Origin: an uncultured Alloprevotella sp.
Lineage (GTDB): Bacteria > Bacteroidota > Bacteroidia > Bacteroidales > Bacteroidaceae
DNA: 64,000 nt
NCBI GenBank assembly: GCA_944322095.1
Contig: CALUNU010000002.1
Coordinates: forward strand, 186,001 to 250,000
Reading direction: 5' to 3'
Positions 40,991 through 50,309 of this stretch are shown piece by piece. A program made the translations under genes and the position numbers. Position 1 is the stretch's first letter; each line of letters starts with the position of its first letter. The notes under the pieces are model-generated. The model was not told the DNA's origin and did not search any database. It saw nothing but the letters and a program-made list of their open reading frames with translations.

Positions 40991-43900
40991 TTAGAACTTC
41001 ACTGTACCCAGGTTGCGGTCGACGAGCAGGCCGTCCTGCATCTTGAGGTTGAGGCGCCCGTCCTTCTTGGCTTTGAACTTGATGACGAAGAGTTCGCCGT
41101 CGCCGTCGAGCGTGGGGCTGTCGCCCTTGTTGACGAACGTCGGGTAGAGGGCTTTCTGGCCGTTTGTATGCAGACGGTCGTACGTCAGGTTCACCATTTC
41201 CTTCATGCCGACGAGGTCTGTGCCGGCATATTCGAGGAGCTGTGCGTCGTAGGGCAGGGCAAAGCTCAGGCCGTTGACGTTTTTGAGCGCCTTGCCGCTC
41301 ACGTGGAGCTCAACGGTGTCGCCTGCCTTGAAGGTCGTCTTGTCGGCCTTCATCGCGATGGCCCCTTCGGCCTTGGCGTTCGAGGCGCGCACGCCGCCGT
41401 CCAGTTGCGTCGTCACGACGGAGATGTCGTAGGCATCGATGAGGCCGTTCCGGTTGATGTCGCCGTCGCTCACGTAGTCGTAGTCGGCATCGCCCTTGCG
41501 CACGCCGGTGTAGTTCATGTAAGAGGTCAGGTCGTTTTCGTCAATCTTCTTGTCGTGGTTGATGTCGCCTTGCAGCAGGCTCTCCGAGCCGGGAACCTTG
41601 AAGATGTACATCTCGCGTCCGGAGCCGAAGCCGCCCGCGCCGTTGGTGATGTGCAGCCGCACGTAGCGCGCTGCCGGGTTGCCCTCGAAGGCAAGCGTCT
41701 TCTTCTCGCCGTTCTGTTCCCACTTGAAGGCCACGGGTTCGCTCCACGTCTGCTTATCCGTGCTGAGCGCGTAGGTTCCTTCGAGCAGTGTGCCGTTTCC
41801 GCCGTCCTCGCGCGGCAGGTATTCCAGTTTGTCGAGCTGGTTGACCGTACCGAGGTCGAGCGTCATGTCGAACGGCAGCGAGTTCTTGCCCCATACCGTG
41901 TGCCACATGGTCTTTTCGTCGTAGTCGAAGAGCTGGGCGATGTCGCTGCCGGCCTGGTTTTCGCAGGAGGTCTGGCCCTTGATGCCGGCGATGGCGAATT
42001 CGAGCGGGTTGGCCTTGGTGGTAATCGTGGCCGATGCCCAGTCGGACTGGCCGTCGCGGTTTACGGCGCGCACCTTGAAGGCGTAGGCCGTCTCGGGGCT
42101 GAGGCCTTCGAAAAGCAACTGGCAGTCGCGGATGGTGGAGTAGAGCATGCCGCCCAGTTCCACTTCATAGTAGTCGGCGTTCTCTACGGGCGTCCACGTC
42201 GGGGTGGCGGTGTAGGCCTGGATGTTGGCGTCGGGCGTGTTGAACGAGGGAGCCGCGAGCGCGCCCGTCTTCGTGCGCAGGCGGTCGGCCGGGGCAAAGG
42301 CGAAGCCCTTTACCGTCACGGTGAGGCCACCGGCCGTCACGTCTGTCTTGCCCACCTTGACGAGCAGTTGCGGGTTTTTCGTGATGACGGCCTTCGCGGC
42401 TTCGCTGCCAGGGGTGGAGAAGCGGTTGAGGTTGGGCGCGGCATTGTAGAAGTAAACGTTTTCGCCCTGCTCGAAGTCGGCCAGCGAGGCGGCCTGCGCG
42501 AGCTTCACGGACTTTCTGCCCACCTTGGCCGTCACCTTCTTGGGGGCGGCCGTCACGTTGATGCGCAGTTCCGTCTGTTTCTCCTTTTCAAAGCCCGTGT
42601 AGTTGCCCGTCGTGGGGTGGATGCTGACGGTCAGTTTGTCTTTCTCCACGCTGCTTTCCACGAGCGTCTCCGTGGCGTGTCCGTTGAGGTATTCCTGCGT
42701 GCGTCCGTCGTCGTCATATTCGCGGAAGGTGCTCTCTCCGTCGGGGTAGAGCTCATAGGCGCGGTAGTCGCGGCGTATCTGGCTGACGTTGTTGTTCGGG
42801 TTCGTCATGGGGATGATGGCTCCGCTCCTGACGAAGACGGGCAGTTTCCAGAGAGGGGCATCGTAGTTGTTGATGATGCGGTTGCCCGTGTAGACGTCGC
42901 CGCTGAAATAGTCAATCCAGCGGCCTTCGGGCAGGTAGATGCCGTCGCGGCGGTCGTTGCCTAGGGAGTCGGCCTTCGTGTTCTTGTAAACGGGGGCAAC
43001 GAGGAAGCTCGGGCCGTACATGAACTGGTATTGCGTGGCGGTGCCGAGGGTGTATTCGTTGGGGCTGTCGAGGAACATGGCGCGGACCATCGGTTTTCCG
43101 CTGATGGCTTCATGGGCGATGGTGTAGGTGTAGGGCAGGAGCTCCGATTTCAGTTTCAGGTACGAGCGGTTGATGGAGGCCGCCGGTTCGCCCAAGGCTT
43201 GCGGATATTTGGGGTTGCTTCCCCAGCCATCCATGTTGAGCTCCATCGGCGTGAAGGTTTTCCATTGGAATTCCCTGACGTTGACGGGCACGTTCTTGCC
43301 GCCGAAGATGCCGTCCACGTCCGACGTGATGTTGGGCTGGCCCGAGAGGCCGCTGCCGATGAAGGTCGGGATGTGGTAGCGGATGTATTCCCAGTCGCCG
43401 CCCGTCTGGTCGCCGGTCCAGATGCCGGCGTAGCGCTGCGTGCCGGCCCAGCCGTCGACCGAGATGATGCAGGGGCGGGCGTCGTTGCCGTAGTAGGTCA
43501 TGACGTTCGCGATGTCGGCCACGCCGTTGAGGCCGAACGAATAGCCGGGGCCAACCCAGGCCACGTCCGTTTTGAGTACGCGCACGCCGCCGTCGCGCAC
43601 CTCCTTGACGATGTCGCGTTGGAGCAGCGGCTCGACGCCTTCCTTCGGGTGGAGGTCCGACTGCGTCCAGAGGCCCACTTCGACGCCGTGCTCGCGGGTG
43701 TAGTTGCTGAAGGATTTCAGGTTCTGGATGTTTCCGTCGAGCGAGCCCGTCTGTCCGTAGCCGGAGGCGTAACCGTCGTTGGGAAGTATCCAGCCGAGGG
43801 GCATGTCGTGCGCCGCGTAGCGGTCCACCACGGCGCGGGCGGAGAACTGGTATTCGCCCGCCTCGCCGTTGAGGCTTTCCTTGCTCCCGCCGTTGTCCTT

Positions 43901-44848
43901 CTGGCTCTCTTTGTAGCGCTTGCCGTCCTCAAAGAGCATCGAGCCCTCGGGGTCTTCCTTCCAATAGTCGCGGTTGTAGGCGTTGAGGTGGCCTTCGTAG
44001 AAGCCATACTTGGGGAGCAGGACGGGATGGCCCGTCAGTTGGTAGAAGTCGTTGAGCAGCGCCACGGGGCTGTCGCTCACCATGAAGAATACGTCGAGAT
44101 AGTTTTCCTGGTGGCTGAGGATGACCTTGTCCTTCTCCGTCTCGCCGAAATCGTAGGTGCCGGGCTTAAACGTGTGCCACATCACGCCGTAGCCCTCCGT
44201 CGACCAGTAGAAGGGCGTTGGCGAGGAGACGCCGCCGTCCACCCAGTTGTTGGTGTTCTCGATGGCGATGGTCTGCCCGCGGTGCGAGAAGCGGCCGTTC
44301 TGCACGCCGCCGCCGTAGAAATATTCGCCCGGGCGGGCCTTGAGCGTCAGCGTGCTGCTCTTTTCCGTGAGCTTGGCGGGCTCGGTTTCCTCGACCACCT
44401 TTTTGCCGCTCGTCAGGTTGGTGATGGTGAGCAGGCCCGTTCCGGTGTCGATGCGCACGCTGATTTTTGCCGTGCCCACGGTGGCCACCGTGCCCTCCAT
44501 GCGGGCGGTGACGGCGCCGGGCGCCTTGCGCGGGTTGTCCGTGAGGATTTGTGCGGGCGGCGTGGCCTGCGGGTCGCGCAGGATGCCGCCGTTGTTGTCT
44601 TGGAACAGGCGGAAGATGTTTTCCCCGTAAAAGTCGAGCGTCAGGCGCTCGCCGTTCGTGAGCAGCACCTCGACCGTCGTCGGGTTGATTTTCTGGACCG
44701 TGGCCACGCCTGCTGCCGGTGCCGTCACGGTGCTCCCGGCCGTTGCGAGGCTGGTGGCGCCTGCGGGCAGGGCAGCCGGCACGAGCGGCAGCACGAGCGC
44801 AAAGGCCACTTGCGTGCCCCGGCGGGAGAGCTTCGAAGTTTTTTTCAT
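40991..44848 (-). CDS. GH31 glycosidase with discoidin, dockerin and cohesin-like modules
   Basis: 1285 aa from ATG 44848 (MKKTSKLSRRG, signal-like to about 40). GH31 N-domain (about 60-280) and TIM barrel (about 290-650): the nucleophile Asp is in RVLKTDVAWVGPG (near 427) and acid/base Asp in GIWTGDQTGGDW (near 477). C-terminal beta domains follow, then a fibronectin-III-like part (about 873-950), F5/8-type discoidin (about 950-1085), a dockerin-like pair of Ca loops (DINHDKKIDENDL and DINRNGLIDAYDI, about 1092-1150) and a cohesin-like last 120 residues (FKAGDTVELHVSGKAL...FVIKFKAK). Secreted alpha-glycosidase; exact linkage not inferable. Promoter in the hairpin repeat at 44923. Confidence 0.9.
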   Translation of the reverse strand: MKKTSKLSRRGTQVAFALVLPLVPAALPAGATSLATAGSTVTAPAAGVATVQKINPTTVEVLLTNGERLTLDFYGENIFRLFQDNNGGILRDPQATPPAQILTDNPRKAPGAVTARMEGTVATVGTAKISVRIDTGTGLLTITNLTSGKKVVEETEPAKLTEKSSTLTLKARPGEYFYGGGVQNGRFSHRGQTIAIENTNNWVDGGVSSPTPFYWSTEGYGVMWHTFKPGTYDFGETEKDKVILSHQENYLDVFFMVSDSPVALLNDFYQLTGHPVLLPKYGFYEGHLNAYNRDYWKEDPEGSMLFEDGKRYKESQKDNGGSKESLNGEAGEYQFSARAVVDRYAAHDMPLGWILPNDGYASGYGQTGSLDGNIQNLKSFSNYTREHGVEVGLWTQSDLHPKEGVEPLLQRDIVKEVRDGGVRVLKTDVAWVGPGYSFGLNGVADIANVMTYYGNDARPCIISVDGWAGTQRYAGIWTGDQTGGDWEYIRYHIPTFIGSGLSGQPNITSDVDGIFGGKNVPVNVREFQWKTFTPMELNMDGWGSNPKYPQALGEPAASINRSYLKLKSELLPYTYTIAHEAISGKPMVRAMFLDSPNEYTLGTATQYQFMYGPSFLVAPVYKNTKADSLGNDRRDGIYLPEGRWIDYFSGDVYTGNRIINNYDAPLWKLPVFVRSGAIIPMTNPNNNVSQIRRDYRAYELYPDGESTFREYDDDGRTQEYLNGHATETLVESSVEKDKLTVSIHPTTGNYTGFEKEKQTELRINVTAAPKKVTAKVGRKSVKLAQAASLADFEQGENVYFYNAAPNLNRFSTPGSEAAKAVITKNPQLLVKVGKTDVTAGGLTVTVKGFAFAPADRLRTKTGALAAPSFNTPDANIQAYTATPTWTPVENADYYEVELGGMLYSTIRDCQLLFEGLSPETAYAFKVRAVNRDGQSDWASATITTKANPLEFAIAGIKGQTSCENQAGSDIAQLFDYDEKTMWHTVWGKNSLPFDMTLDLGTVNQLDKLEYLPREDGGNGTLLEGTYALSTDKQTWSEPVAFKWEQNGEKKTLAFEGNPAARYVRLHITNGAGGFGSGREMYIFKVPGSESLLQGDINHDKKIDENDLTSYMNYTGVRKGDADYDYVSDGDINRNGLIDAYDISVVTTQLDGGVRASNAKAEGAIAMKADKTTFKAGDTVELHVSGKALKNVNGLSFALPYDAQLLEYAGTDLVGMKEMVNLTYDRLHTNGQKALYPTFVNKGDSPTLDGDGELFVIKFKAKKDGRLNLKMQDGLLVDRNLGTVKF

Positions 44849-44922
44849 GGATGTATGTGTTAAAGTAAAATTCTCTCGCTTCCGCGCGGCGCCCTCGCCC
44901 GGGCCTGCGTGCATAAGCGGGT

Positions 44923-44998
44923 CAAAGGTAGCAAAAGGTGTGGGGGCGGGCAAGCTTTTGTCCGTTTTTCTTGCTTTCGGCCCTGCCCCGTTCCCTTT
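44923..44998 (-). promoter_or_regulatory. hairpin-repeat promoter TTG-N20-TACCTTTG for the GH31 gene
   Basis: Minus strand: TTG (44951-44953), 20 nt, TACCTTTG (44923-44930). Upstream arms GAAAAACGGACAAAAGC resemble the other family members but the hairpin is weaker. Confidence 0.65.
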
Positions 44999-45109
44999 GC
45001 GCCGGGGCGCGGGCGGCGGCCGGCCTCCCTCTGCCGTTTGCCGGCGGGCGGGGCTGGCAAGCGGGGAGGAAGCGCCGCCCGGCAGCCGGCTCCCACCGCC
45101 CGCAAGGCA

Positions 45110-45141
45110 TAAAAAAAACGTCCTGCCCGCGGCAGGACGTT
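45110..45141 (-). terminator. terminator of the receptor gene at 45164
   Basis: AACGTCCTGCC/GGCAGGACGTT, 3 nt loop; on the minus strand followed by TTTTTTTT. Canonical. Confidence 0.9.
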
Positions 45142-45163
45142 GCCAGAAAGAAGGGCCGGGCCG

Positions 45164-47530
45164 TCAGGGGGCACCCACGATGCCCGAGCGGGCGCCGCGC
45201 CGGAGCTCCACGTCGTCAAACTTGTGCTTGCGCCCGAAGCTTACGTTCCACGAGAGCTGCACGAGCACGGCGTTGCGCGAGGCGTCGTCGGCCGTGAGCT
45301 GCTGCGTGCGGTAGGCGGGAGCCTGCGTCGAGAAGCTGCGCGAGGCCTGCCGCCACGGGTTTTGCCAGGCGGCCATGAGGGCGAGCCGGCGCCACCGGTA
45401 GCCGCCGTAGAGCTGCCATGTGGCCGGCGTGTGGGTGTAGACGAGCGAGCCGCCGGTGCGCGTGCGTGCGCTGGCCACGTGCAGGCCGGCCATGAAGCCC
45501 TTGTGGGCATAGCTCAGGTCGGCATAGCCGTAAAACCACGAGTGGGCGCCGCCGCCCGTTCCCCGCACGGCGCAGCGGTTCCACTCGCCGTACACCCCGA
45601 CGTTCAGCCGTTGCAGGAAACGGCGGTTGTAGCCGAGCGAAAACGTCAGGGTGTGCGCCGTCGTGTGGTCGGCCCACGTGTGGACGAACCGTGGCGCCGC
45701 CCCGGTGCCCTCGCGGAGCGTGGCCGCGGTGGGGTTGTGCTGCGTGTAGATATAATAGGCCCGCGAGCTCACATGTCCGCCCCACAGCTCGTGCGTGAAA
45801 CGGTCCCACACCTCCACCGACTCGCTGAAACGCAGCCCGGGGTTGCCCCGCTGCCATTCCAGCTCGTTGAGCTGCTGCTCCACGTCGGCCAGACGGCTCA
45901 GGGGCAGCCCGCCGCTCACTTTCGACACCTGCAACACGTTCTGCCCGCGCTTGCCCAGGTTGTAGCGCAGCTGCACGCGGGGTCGGTGGTGCCACGTGCG
46001 GCGCCTGCCCATCCCCGTCTGCGTTTCGTGCATGAACATGAGGCCATATTGCAGGTAGACGTGCCATGCTCCGGCGGGGATGTCGAGGGTGGCCATCTCT
46101 TGCGTGTACGTCTGGCTGCTCTCCGAGGCGTTGGCCGAGTAGGCCCCGGCATAGCCGATGGCCGTATGGTCGGTGCCGTTGATGGAGATGAGCGACAAAG
46201 TCCACTTGTTGCGCAGCTTCCTCGTGTACGTCATCAGGAGCGAGGCGTTGTGGTAGTTCTCCCGCGCCCGGCTGTCCAGGGCAAAGAGGCTGCCGTCGCC
46301 ATACGTCGTGCGGTTCGTGCCGGCGGCGTTGTTGTGCGAGTGGCCATAGTTGGCGTCGAGCGTGAAGACGTTGCGCCCGCCGTCGGCAAAGCGGTAGTAG
46401 AGCCGGGCCGAGGGGGCTGCCGTGCGCCCCGTCGAGGCGCTTTCGACGGTTGCCGTGCGGCCGCTGCGCCCGTCGGTCTCGGCGTAGCGCGAGGCGCTGC
46501 GCGAGCGGTTGAACGCGAAGCCCGCCGTGGCGAACACGTTGTGGCGCTCCGCGCGGTAGCCATAGGAGAGCTGGGCGGCAGGCGAAAGGCGGCGCACGGG
46601 CGCCATCGCCCCCTCGCGCCGGCGGGCGAACCATCCGCCTCCGTCGTCGAACCAGTCGGTGCGGTCGGTCTTGCGGTTATAGTTTTGGTAAGAGCCCGGG
46701 TCGGCCGTCAGCGTCCATTCCGACCGCCCCGCGGCCAGCTGGGCATAGGCCATGTAGCTCCCGCTGCCGTGACGGCCCGCCGTCTGCGTGGCCCGCAGGC
46801 CCGCGCGTCCGCCATAGCGGTGCTCGCGCAGGATGTAGTTGATGACGGTCGTCCGGCCTTCAAACTCGCCGTGCGGCTCCTCGTGAAACTCCACGCGCAC
46901 GACGTCGCGCGGGTTGAGCATCCTTATCTCGGCGTCCGACGCCGGCCGGTTGTTGATGCAGTAGGTCACGGCCTGGTCGAAGCGCGTGGTGCGGCCCGAG
47001 AAGACGTCGACCGCCACGTTTGGCAGGTTCAGGCGCTGGGCCAGCATGAAGCCGTCGTCGGCGTGCCTCTTGTCCTCGGCCGAGGGGTAGACGAGCAGGT
47101 AGCCGTCCTCGTAGGCCGCGCGCTTGCCCTCCACCACGGCCTCGCCCAGCCGGCGGTCGCCGAGGGGAGCCAGGACGATGTCGCCCAGCCGTTCGTCCGC
47201 CCTGGCCCCGCGCAGGAGCACCTCGCGCGCCTCGTAGCCCACGGCCGCCACGTGCAGGCGGTAGCTCCCCGCCGCCAGCCCGGAGAAAGCAAAGCGCCCC
47301 GCCGTGTCGGCCCGGCAGGCCGCCACGCGCGTGCTGTCGGCAAAGAGCTGCACGAGGGCCGCTGGCAGGGGGCGCCCGCCCGCTTCGCACACGCGGCCGC
47401 CGATGGAGACGTGCTGCGCCGCGCCGCGGGCGGGCGCGAGCAGAAAAAGGAGGAGCAGGCGGGCCAGCCAGCCGGCCGGCAGGCGATGAAATGGGCGATG
47501 GCTTTCTGCGAAAGTGAACGGTCGCTGCAT
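45164..47530 (-). CDS. outer-membrane beta-barrel receptor with CarboxypepD_reg-like domain
   Basis: 788 aa; signal region to about residue 38 (LLLLFLLAPARGAAQ). Carboxypeptidase regulatory-like domain (about 42-118: SIGGRVCEAGGRPLPAALVQLF), a plug-like part (about 120-215: GEAVVEGKRAAYEDGYLLVYP, YCINNRPASDAEIRMLNPRDVVRVEF) and a barrel to the end (VQLSWNVSFGRKHKF). Same broad class as 14115 but not closely related. Substrate unknown; no SusD-like partner nearby. -7 candidate TAAATTTG at 47682-47689; terminator at 45110. Confidence 0.85.
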   Translation of the reverse strand: MQRPFTFAESHRPFHRLPAGWLARLLLLFLLAPARGAAQHVSIGGRVCEAGGRPLPAALVQLFADSTRVAACRADTAGRFAFSGLAAGSYRLHVAAVGYEAREVLLRGARADERLGDIVLAPLGDRRLGEAVVEGKRAAYEDGYLLVYPSAEDKRHADDGFMLAQRLNLPNVAVDVFSGRTTRFDQAVTYCINNRPASDAEIRMLNPRDVVRVEFHEEPHGEFEGRTTVINYILREHRYGGRAGLRATQTAGRHGSGSYMAYAQLAAGRSEWTLTADPGSYQNYNRKTDRTDWFDDGGGWFARRREGAMAPVRRLSPAAQLSYGYRAERHNVFATAGFAFNRSRSASRYAETDGRSGRTATVESASTGRTAAPSARLYYRFADGGRNVFTLDANYGHSHNNAAGTNRTTYGDGSLFALDSRARENYHNASLLMTYTRKLRNKWTLSLISINGTDHTAIGYAGAYSANASESSQTYTQEMATLDIPAGAWHVYLQYGLMFMHETQTGMGRRRTWHHRPRVQLRYNLGKRGQNVLQVSKVSGGLPLSRLADVEQQLNELEWQRGNPGLRFSESVEVWDRFTHELWGGHVSSRAYYIYTQHNPTAATLREGTGAAPRFVHTWADHTTAHTLTFSLGYNRRFLQRLNVGVYGEWNRCAVRGTGGGAHSWFYGYADLSYAHKGFMAGLHVASARTRTGGSLVYTHTPATWQLYGGYRWRRLALMAAWQNPWRQASRSFSTQAPAYRTQQLTADDASRNAVLVQLSWNVSFGRKHKFDDVELRRGARSGIVGAP

Positions 47531-47681
47531 AAGGCTTGATGGTTGAGGGGGGGATGGAAATATGTGCTGCCCGTATGCCTGCCCCGCGGTCTGCGGAGCC
47601 GTCGGGCGGGCATGCGCGCGGTTTGCGTCCGTCTGTTTCCTGTTGGGAGCGCGCGGACGTTGCCGCAGGCCCGGTTGTCAG

Positions 47682-47689
47682 CAAATTTA
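47682..47689 (-). promoter_or_regulatory. -7 element TAAATTTG for the receptor gene
   Basis: TAAATTTG on the minus strand about 150 nt before ATG 47530; no -33 at the usual distance. The leader is GC-rich. Confidence 0.35.
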
Positions 47690-47750
47690 CACATTTCCCC
47701 CCCCAATGCCGAACGAGGATTTTTTTGCAGGCGGGCCCTGAAAAAGCGGC

Positions 47751-47781
47751 ACCCCCGCAGCCGTGGCGCGGCTGCGGGGGT
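47751..47781 (-). terminator. terminator of the second GH20 gene
   Basis: ACCCCCGCAGCCG/CGGCTGCGGGGGT, 13 bp perfect, 5 nt loop; on the minus strand followed by GCCGCTTTTTC. Confidence 0.75.
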
Positions 47782-47836
47782 GTGTGGCTGCGGCGGGCGG
47801 AGCAGCGGGCGGGGCGGCCCTTTGCCCGTCTGCGCC

Positions 47837-50032
47837 TTAATGTTTGCGCACGAAGACGAGGCCGGCGCTGTCGTTTGTTCCGCCGGCGTCGGTTTCCACC
47901 TCTAGATAATAAGGTGTGCCCGCCTCAAAGTCGGTAACGGTCAGGGTGTACGTGTGGTGGCCTCCGGTGTTGTCGGCGGGGGCCGCTTCGGCGCTCACGG
48001 CGTCGCGCTTCACGAGGCGCAGGCGGCCCAGACGCAGGGCCTTGCTGCCGCGCGTCTGCACGAAGGTGACGTCGTACGTGCCGTTGGCCGTCACTTTGCC
48101 GGAGCAGTCGAGGCGCCACGTGGCGGGGCCGGGTTGCAGGTCGAGCGGCTTCCAGGCGGCCGTGAACGTGCCGTAGGCGGCGTAGGCCGAATAGTCGGGC
48201 GGCATGTAGGTGGGCAGGGAGTAGTGGCGCGGGCTGACGACGGTCATGGCCCGCAGGTCTGCGGCGCGCGCCACGGTGACGGGTGCGGTGTAGCGGGCCG
48301 AATGGATGGTGGGGTAGGAGCCGTCGGTGGTATATACGATGGGGGCACCGGCCACGGCGGGGGCCAGCGTGACGCGCAGGCTGTCGCCCGCGGGCTCGGT
48401 GGCGGCTATGACCGGCTCGGGCACGCGGTAGCCGCAGCCCTTGGCGTCAAGGCGTGCATATTGGCGCGACAGGCGGCTGAGAAACGAGGGGTAGCTGCGC
48501 AGCGCCTTGGGCGTCCAGGCCACCTCGGCAAGGGCCAGCAGCCGCGGGAAGGTGAAATATTCCATGTAGCGCTCCGAGCGGTTCTCGTCGATGAGGGCGA
48601 TTTCCTGCAGCGTCGTGCCGTGGATGAACTGGTCGGCCCACATGCTGCCCTGCACGCCCACGACGGTCGACGTGGGCGCATAGTCGTTCACCTCGATGCC
48701 GTAGGTTTTTTCGAGCGGTATGGGCGGCATCCACGTGGCGTGCTTCACCTCGCCCGGCGTGGCTCCTTCGGGAAAGTCGAAGTAGAGGTGCGTGCAGGGG
48801 GTGAGCACGGCCTTGTGGCCCGTGCGCGTGGCCTGGATGGTGTCGGCCACGTTGTGCCAGATGAGGGCCGTGACGGGCGTTTCGACCGGCCCGCGCTGGA
48901 TGATTTCCTCCCAGCCCAGCACGGTGCGCCCGCGGCGGGCCGCCATGCGGGCCACGACGTTCGTCAGCCAGCCTTGCAGCTCCGAGGCTTTCGCCAGGCC
49001 TTCGCGCTCCATGACGGCGCGGCAGCGCGGGCAGCTTTCCCAGCGCGTGTAGACCGCCTCGTCGCCCCCGATGCCGATGACGGGCGAGGGGAAGAGGGCG
49101 CACACCTCGTCGAGCACGTCTTCGAGAAACCTGAGGGAGCTCTCCTTGCCCACGCACAGCAGGTCGCGGCTGATGAAGTGCTGCACGGGCACCTTGTGCT
49201 GCTCGCCCGTACAGCCCAGCTCGGGGTAGGCCACGATGGCCGACAGGATGTGGGCGGGAAACTCCAGCTCGGGCACAATCTCCACGCCGCGCACGCGGGC
49301 GTAGGCGATGAGCTCGCGCATGTCGTCCTGCGTATAATAGCCGCCCAGGCGGTTTTCGTCGGGCCCGGCCCAGGCGCCCACCTGCGTCAGGCGCGGGTAT
49401 TTCTTGATTTCGAGGCGCCAGCCCGAGTCGTCAATCATGTGCAGCTGCAAGCGGTTGAGCTTGTACATGGCCATCATGTCGATATATTTCTTCACAAACT
49501 CCTTGTCGAAGAAATAGCGCGCCACGTCGAGCATCATGCCGCGCCATGGCCGGTTGGGGGCATCGCTGATGCGCACGCAGGGAGCCGCCCACGACACGCC
49601 GCGACGGCGCACGCGGTCGTACACCTCGGGCGGGAAGAGCTGCAGGAGCGACTGCACGCCGTAGAAAGCCCCCGCGGCGTCGGCCGCCTCGATGCTCACG
49701 CGGCGGCGCTCCACCGTCAGGCGGTAGCCCTCGGCGGGCAGCGAGGCGCTGTCGGCCAGCGTGAGGCGGATGTCGGCCCGACGCGCGCCGGGGCGCAGCT
49801 CAAGGTCCCAGCCAGTCGGGCCCGCGAGCGTTTCTTGCAGATAGCGCGCCTGGGGGGCCAGCGGGGCGTCGCAGGTGATGGCCATGTCGGAGCGCAGCCG
49901 GAAGCTGTCGGCCGCCGTCTCCACGTGGAGCGGCCGGGGGACGATGTCGACGCCTTGGGCGCCGAGCCGGCCGCATGCGAGCGGCAGCAGGGCCAGCCAG
50001 AGCCCCGGGCGCCTCAGGAAGGATGAGGTCAT
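47837..50032 (-). CDS. beta-N-acetylhexosaminidase (GH20) with C-terminal accessory domains
   Basis: 731 aa from ATG 50032 (MTSSFLRRPGLWLALLPLACG signal peptide); the longer frame reaches back through the promoter and is rejected. GH20b domain (about 25-135), catalytic barrel with RGMMLDVARYFFDKEFVKKYID, HMIDDSGWRLEIKK and the Asp-Glu pair in GIGGDEAVYTRWES (near 321). After about residue 520 there is a chitobiase-type segment (VYTTDGSYPTIHSARYTAPV) and a final beta-sandwich (about 600-731, WRLDCSGKVTANGTYDVTFV). More divergent than the GH20 at 18366, so probably different glycans. Own promoter and terminator. Confidence 0.92.
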   Translation of the reverse strand: MTSSFLRRPGLWLALLPLACGRLGAQGVDIVPRPLHVETAADSFRLRSDMAITCDAPLAPQARYLQETLAGPTGWDLELRPGARRADIRLTLADSASLPAEGYRLTVERRRVSIEAADAAGAFYGVQSLLQLFPPEVYDRVRRRGVSWAAPCVRISDAPNRPWRGMMLDVARYFFDKEFVKKYIDMMAMYKLNRLQLHMIDDSGWRLEIKKYPRLTQVGAWAGPDENRLGGYYTQDDMRELIAYARVRGVEIVPELEFPAHILSAIVAYPELGCTGEQHKVPVQHFISRDLLCVGKESSLRFLEDVLDEVCALFPSPVIGIGGDEAVYTRWESCPRCRAVMEREGLAKASELQGWLTNVVARMAARRGRTVLGWEEIIQRGPVETPVTALIWHNVADTIQATRTGHKAVLTPCTHLYFDFPEGATPGEVKHATWMPPIPLEKTYGIEVNDYAPTSTVVGVQGSMWADQFIHGTTLQEIALIDENRSERYMEYFTFPRLLALAEVAWTPKALRSYPSFLSRLSRQYARLDAKGCGYRVPEPVIAATEPAGDSLRVTLAPAVAGAPIVYTTDGSYPTIHSARYTAPVTVARAADLRAMTVVSPRHYSLPTYMPPDYSAYAAYGTFTAAWKPLDLQPGPATWRLDCSGKVTANGTYDVTFVQTRGSKALRLGRLRLVKRDAVSAEAAPADNTGGHHTYTLTVTDFEAGTPYYLEVETDAGGTNDSAGLVFVRKH

Positions 50033-50071
50033 AAACGGAAATTTAAAGGTTAGTGTCTCTTTGAACGCGGG

Positions 50072-50160
50072 CAAAGGTACGGAAAGACGGGAGGTAAAAC
50101 AAGGAAGAGGCCGCTTTTTCTTGCTTTGCCCGAGCCGCATCTTATCTTCCTCGGGGCAAA
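50072..50160 (-). promoter_or_regulatory. hairpin-repeat promoter TTG-N20-TACCTTTG for the second GH20
   Basis: Minus strand: AAGATAAGATGCGGCTCGGG, arms AAGAAAAAGC/CTCTTCCTTG, TTG (50100-50102), 20 nt, TACCTTTG (50072-50079), 40 nt before the ATG. Confidence 0.75.
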
Positions 50161-50256
50161 GGTGAAGAAAGCGCCCGACATGCGGAGGCGCCCGCCACCG
50201 TTTGTCGCCCTGCGGCGGGAGGAATTGTTTCTCGGCAAAAGGGACGTAAAGCAAAA

Positions 50257-50289
50257 GCCTCTCCCAGAGAAAGTGTTACCGGGAGAGGC
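50257..50289 (-). terminator. terminator of the zinc-finger lipoprotein gene
   Basis: GCCTCTCCC ... GGGAGAGGC with 15 nt loop; on the minus strand followed by TTTTGCTTT. Confidence 0.65.
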
Positions 50290-50309
50290 CTTTATGGAGC
50301 GGGCGGTGT

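Noticed and set aside
40946..42964. Long open frames opposite real genes (also 14085-15821 -, 45140-47539 +, 47954-50026 +, 52832-56551 -, 61501-63567 +)
   Set aside because: High GC leaves the antisense frames stop-poor. The translated sequences are Val/His/Arg- or Pro/Arg-rich without motifs, and each lies opposite a gene with clear family signatures.
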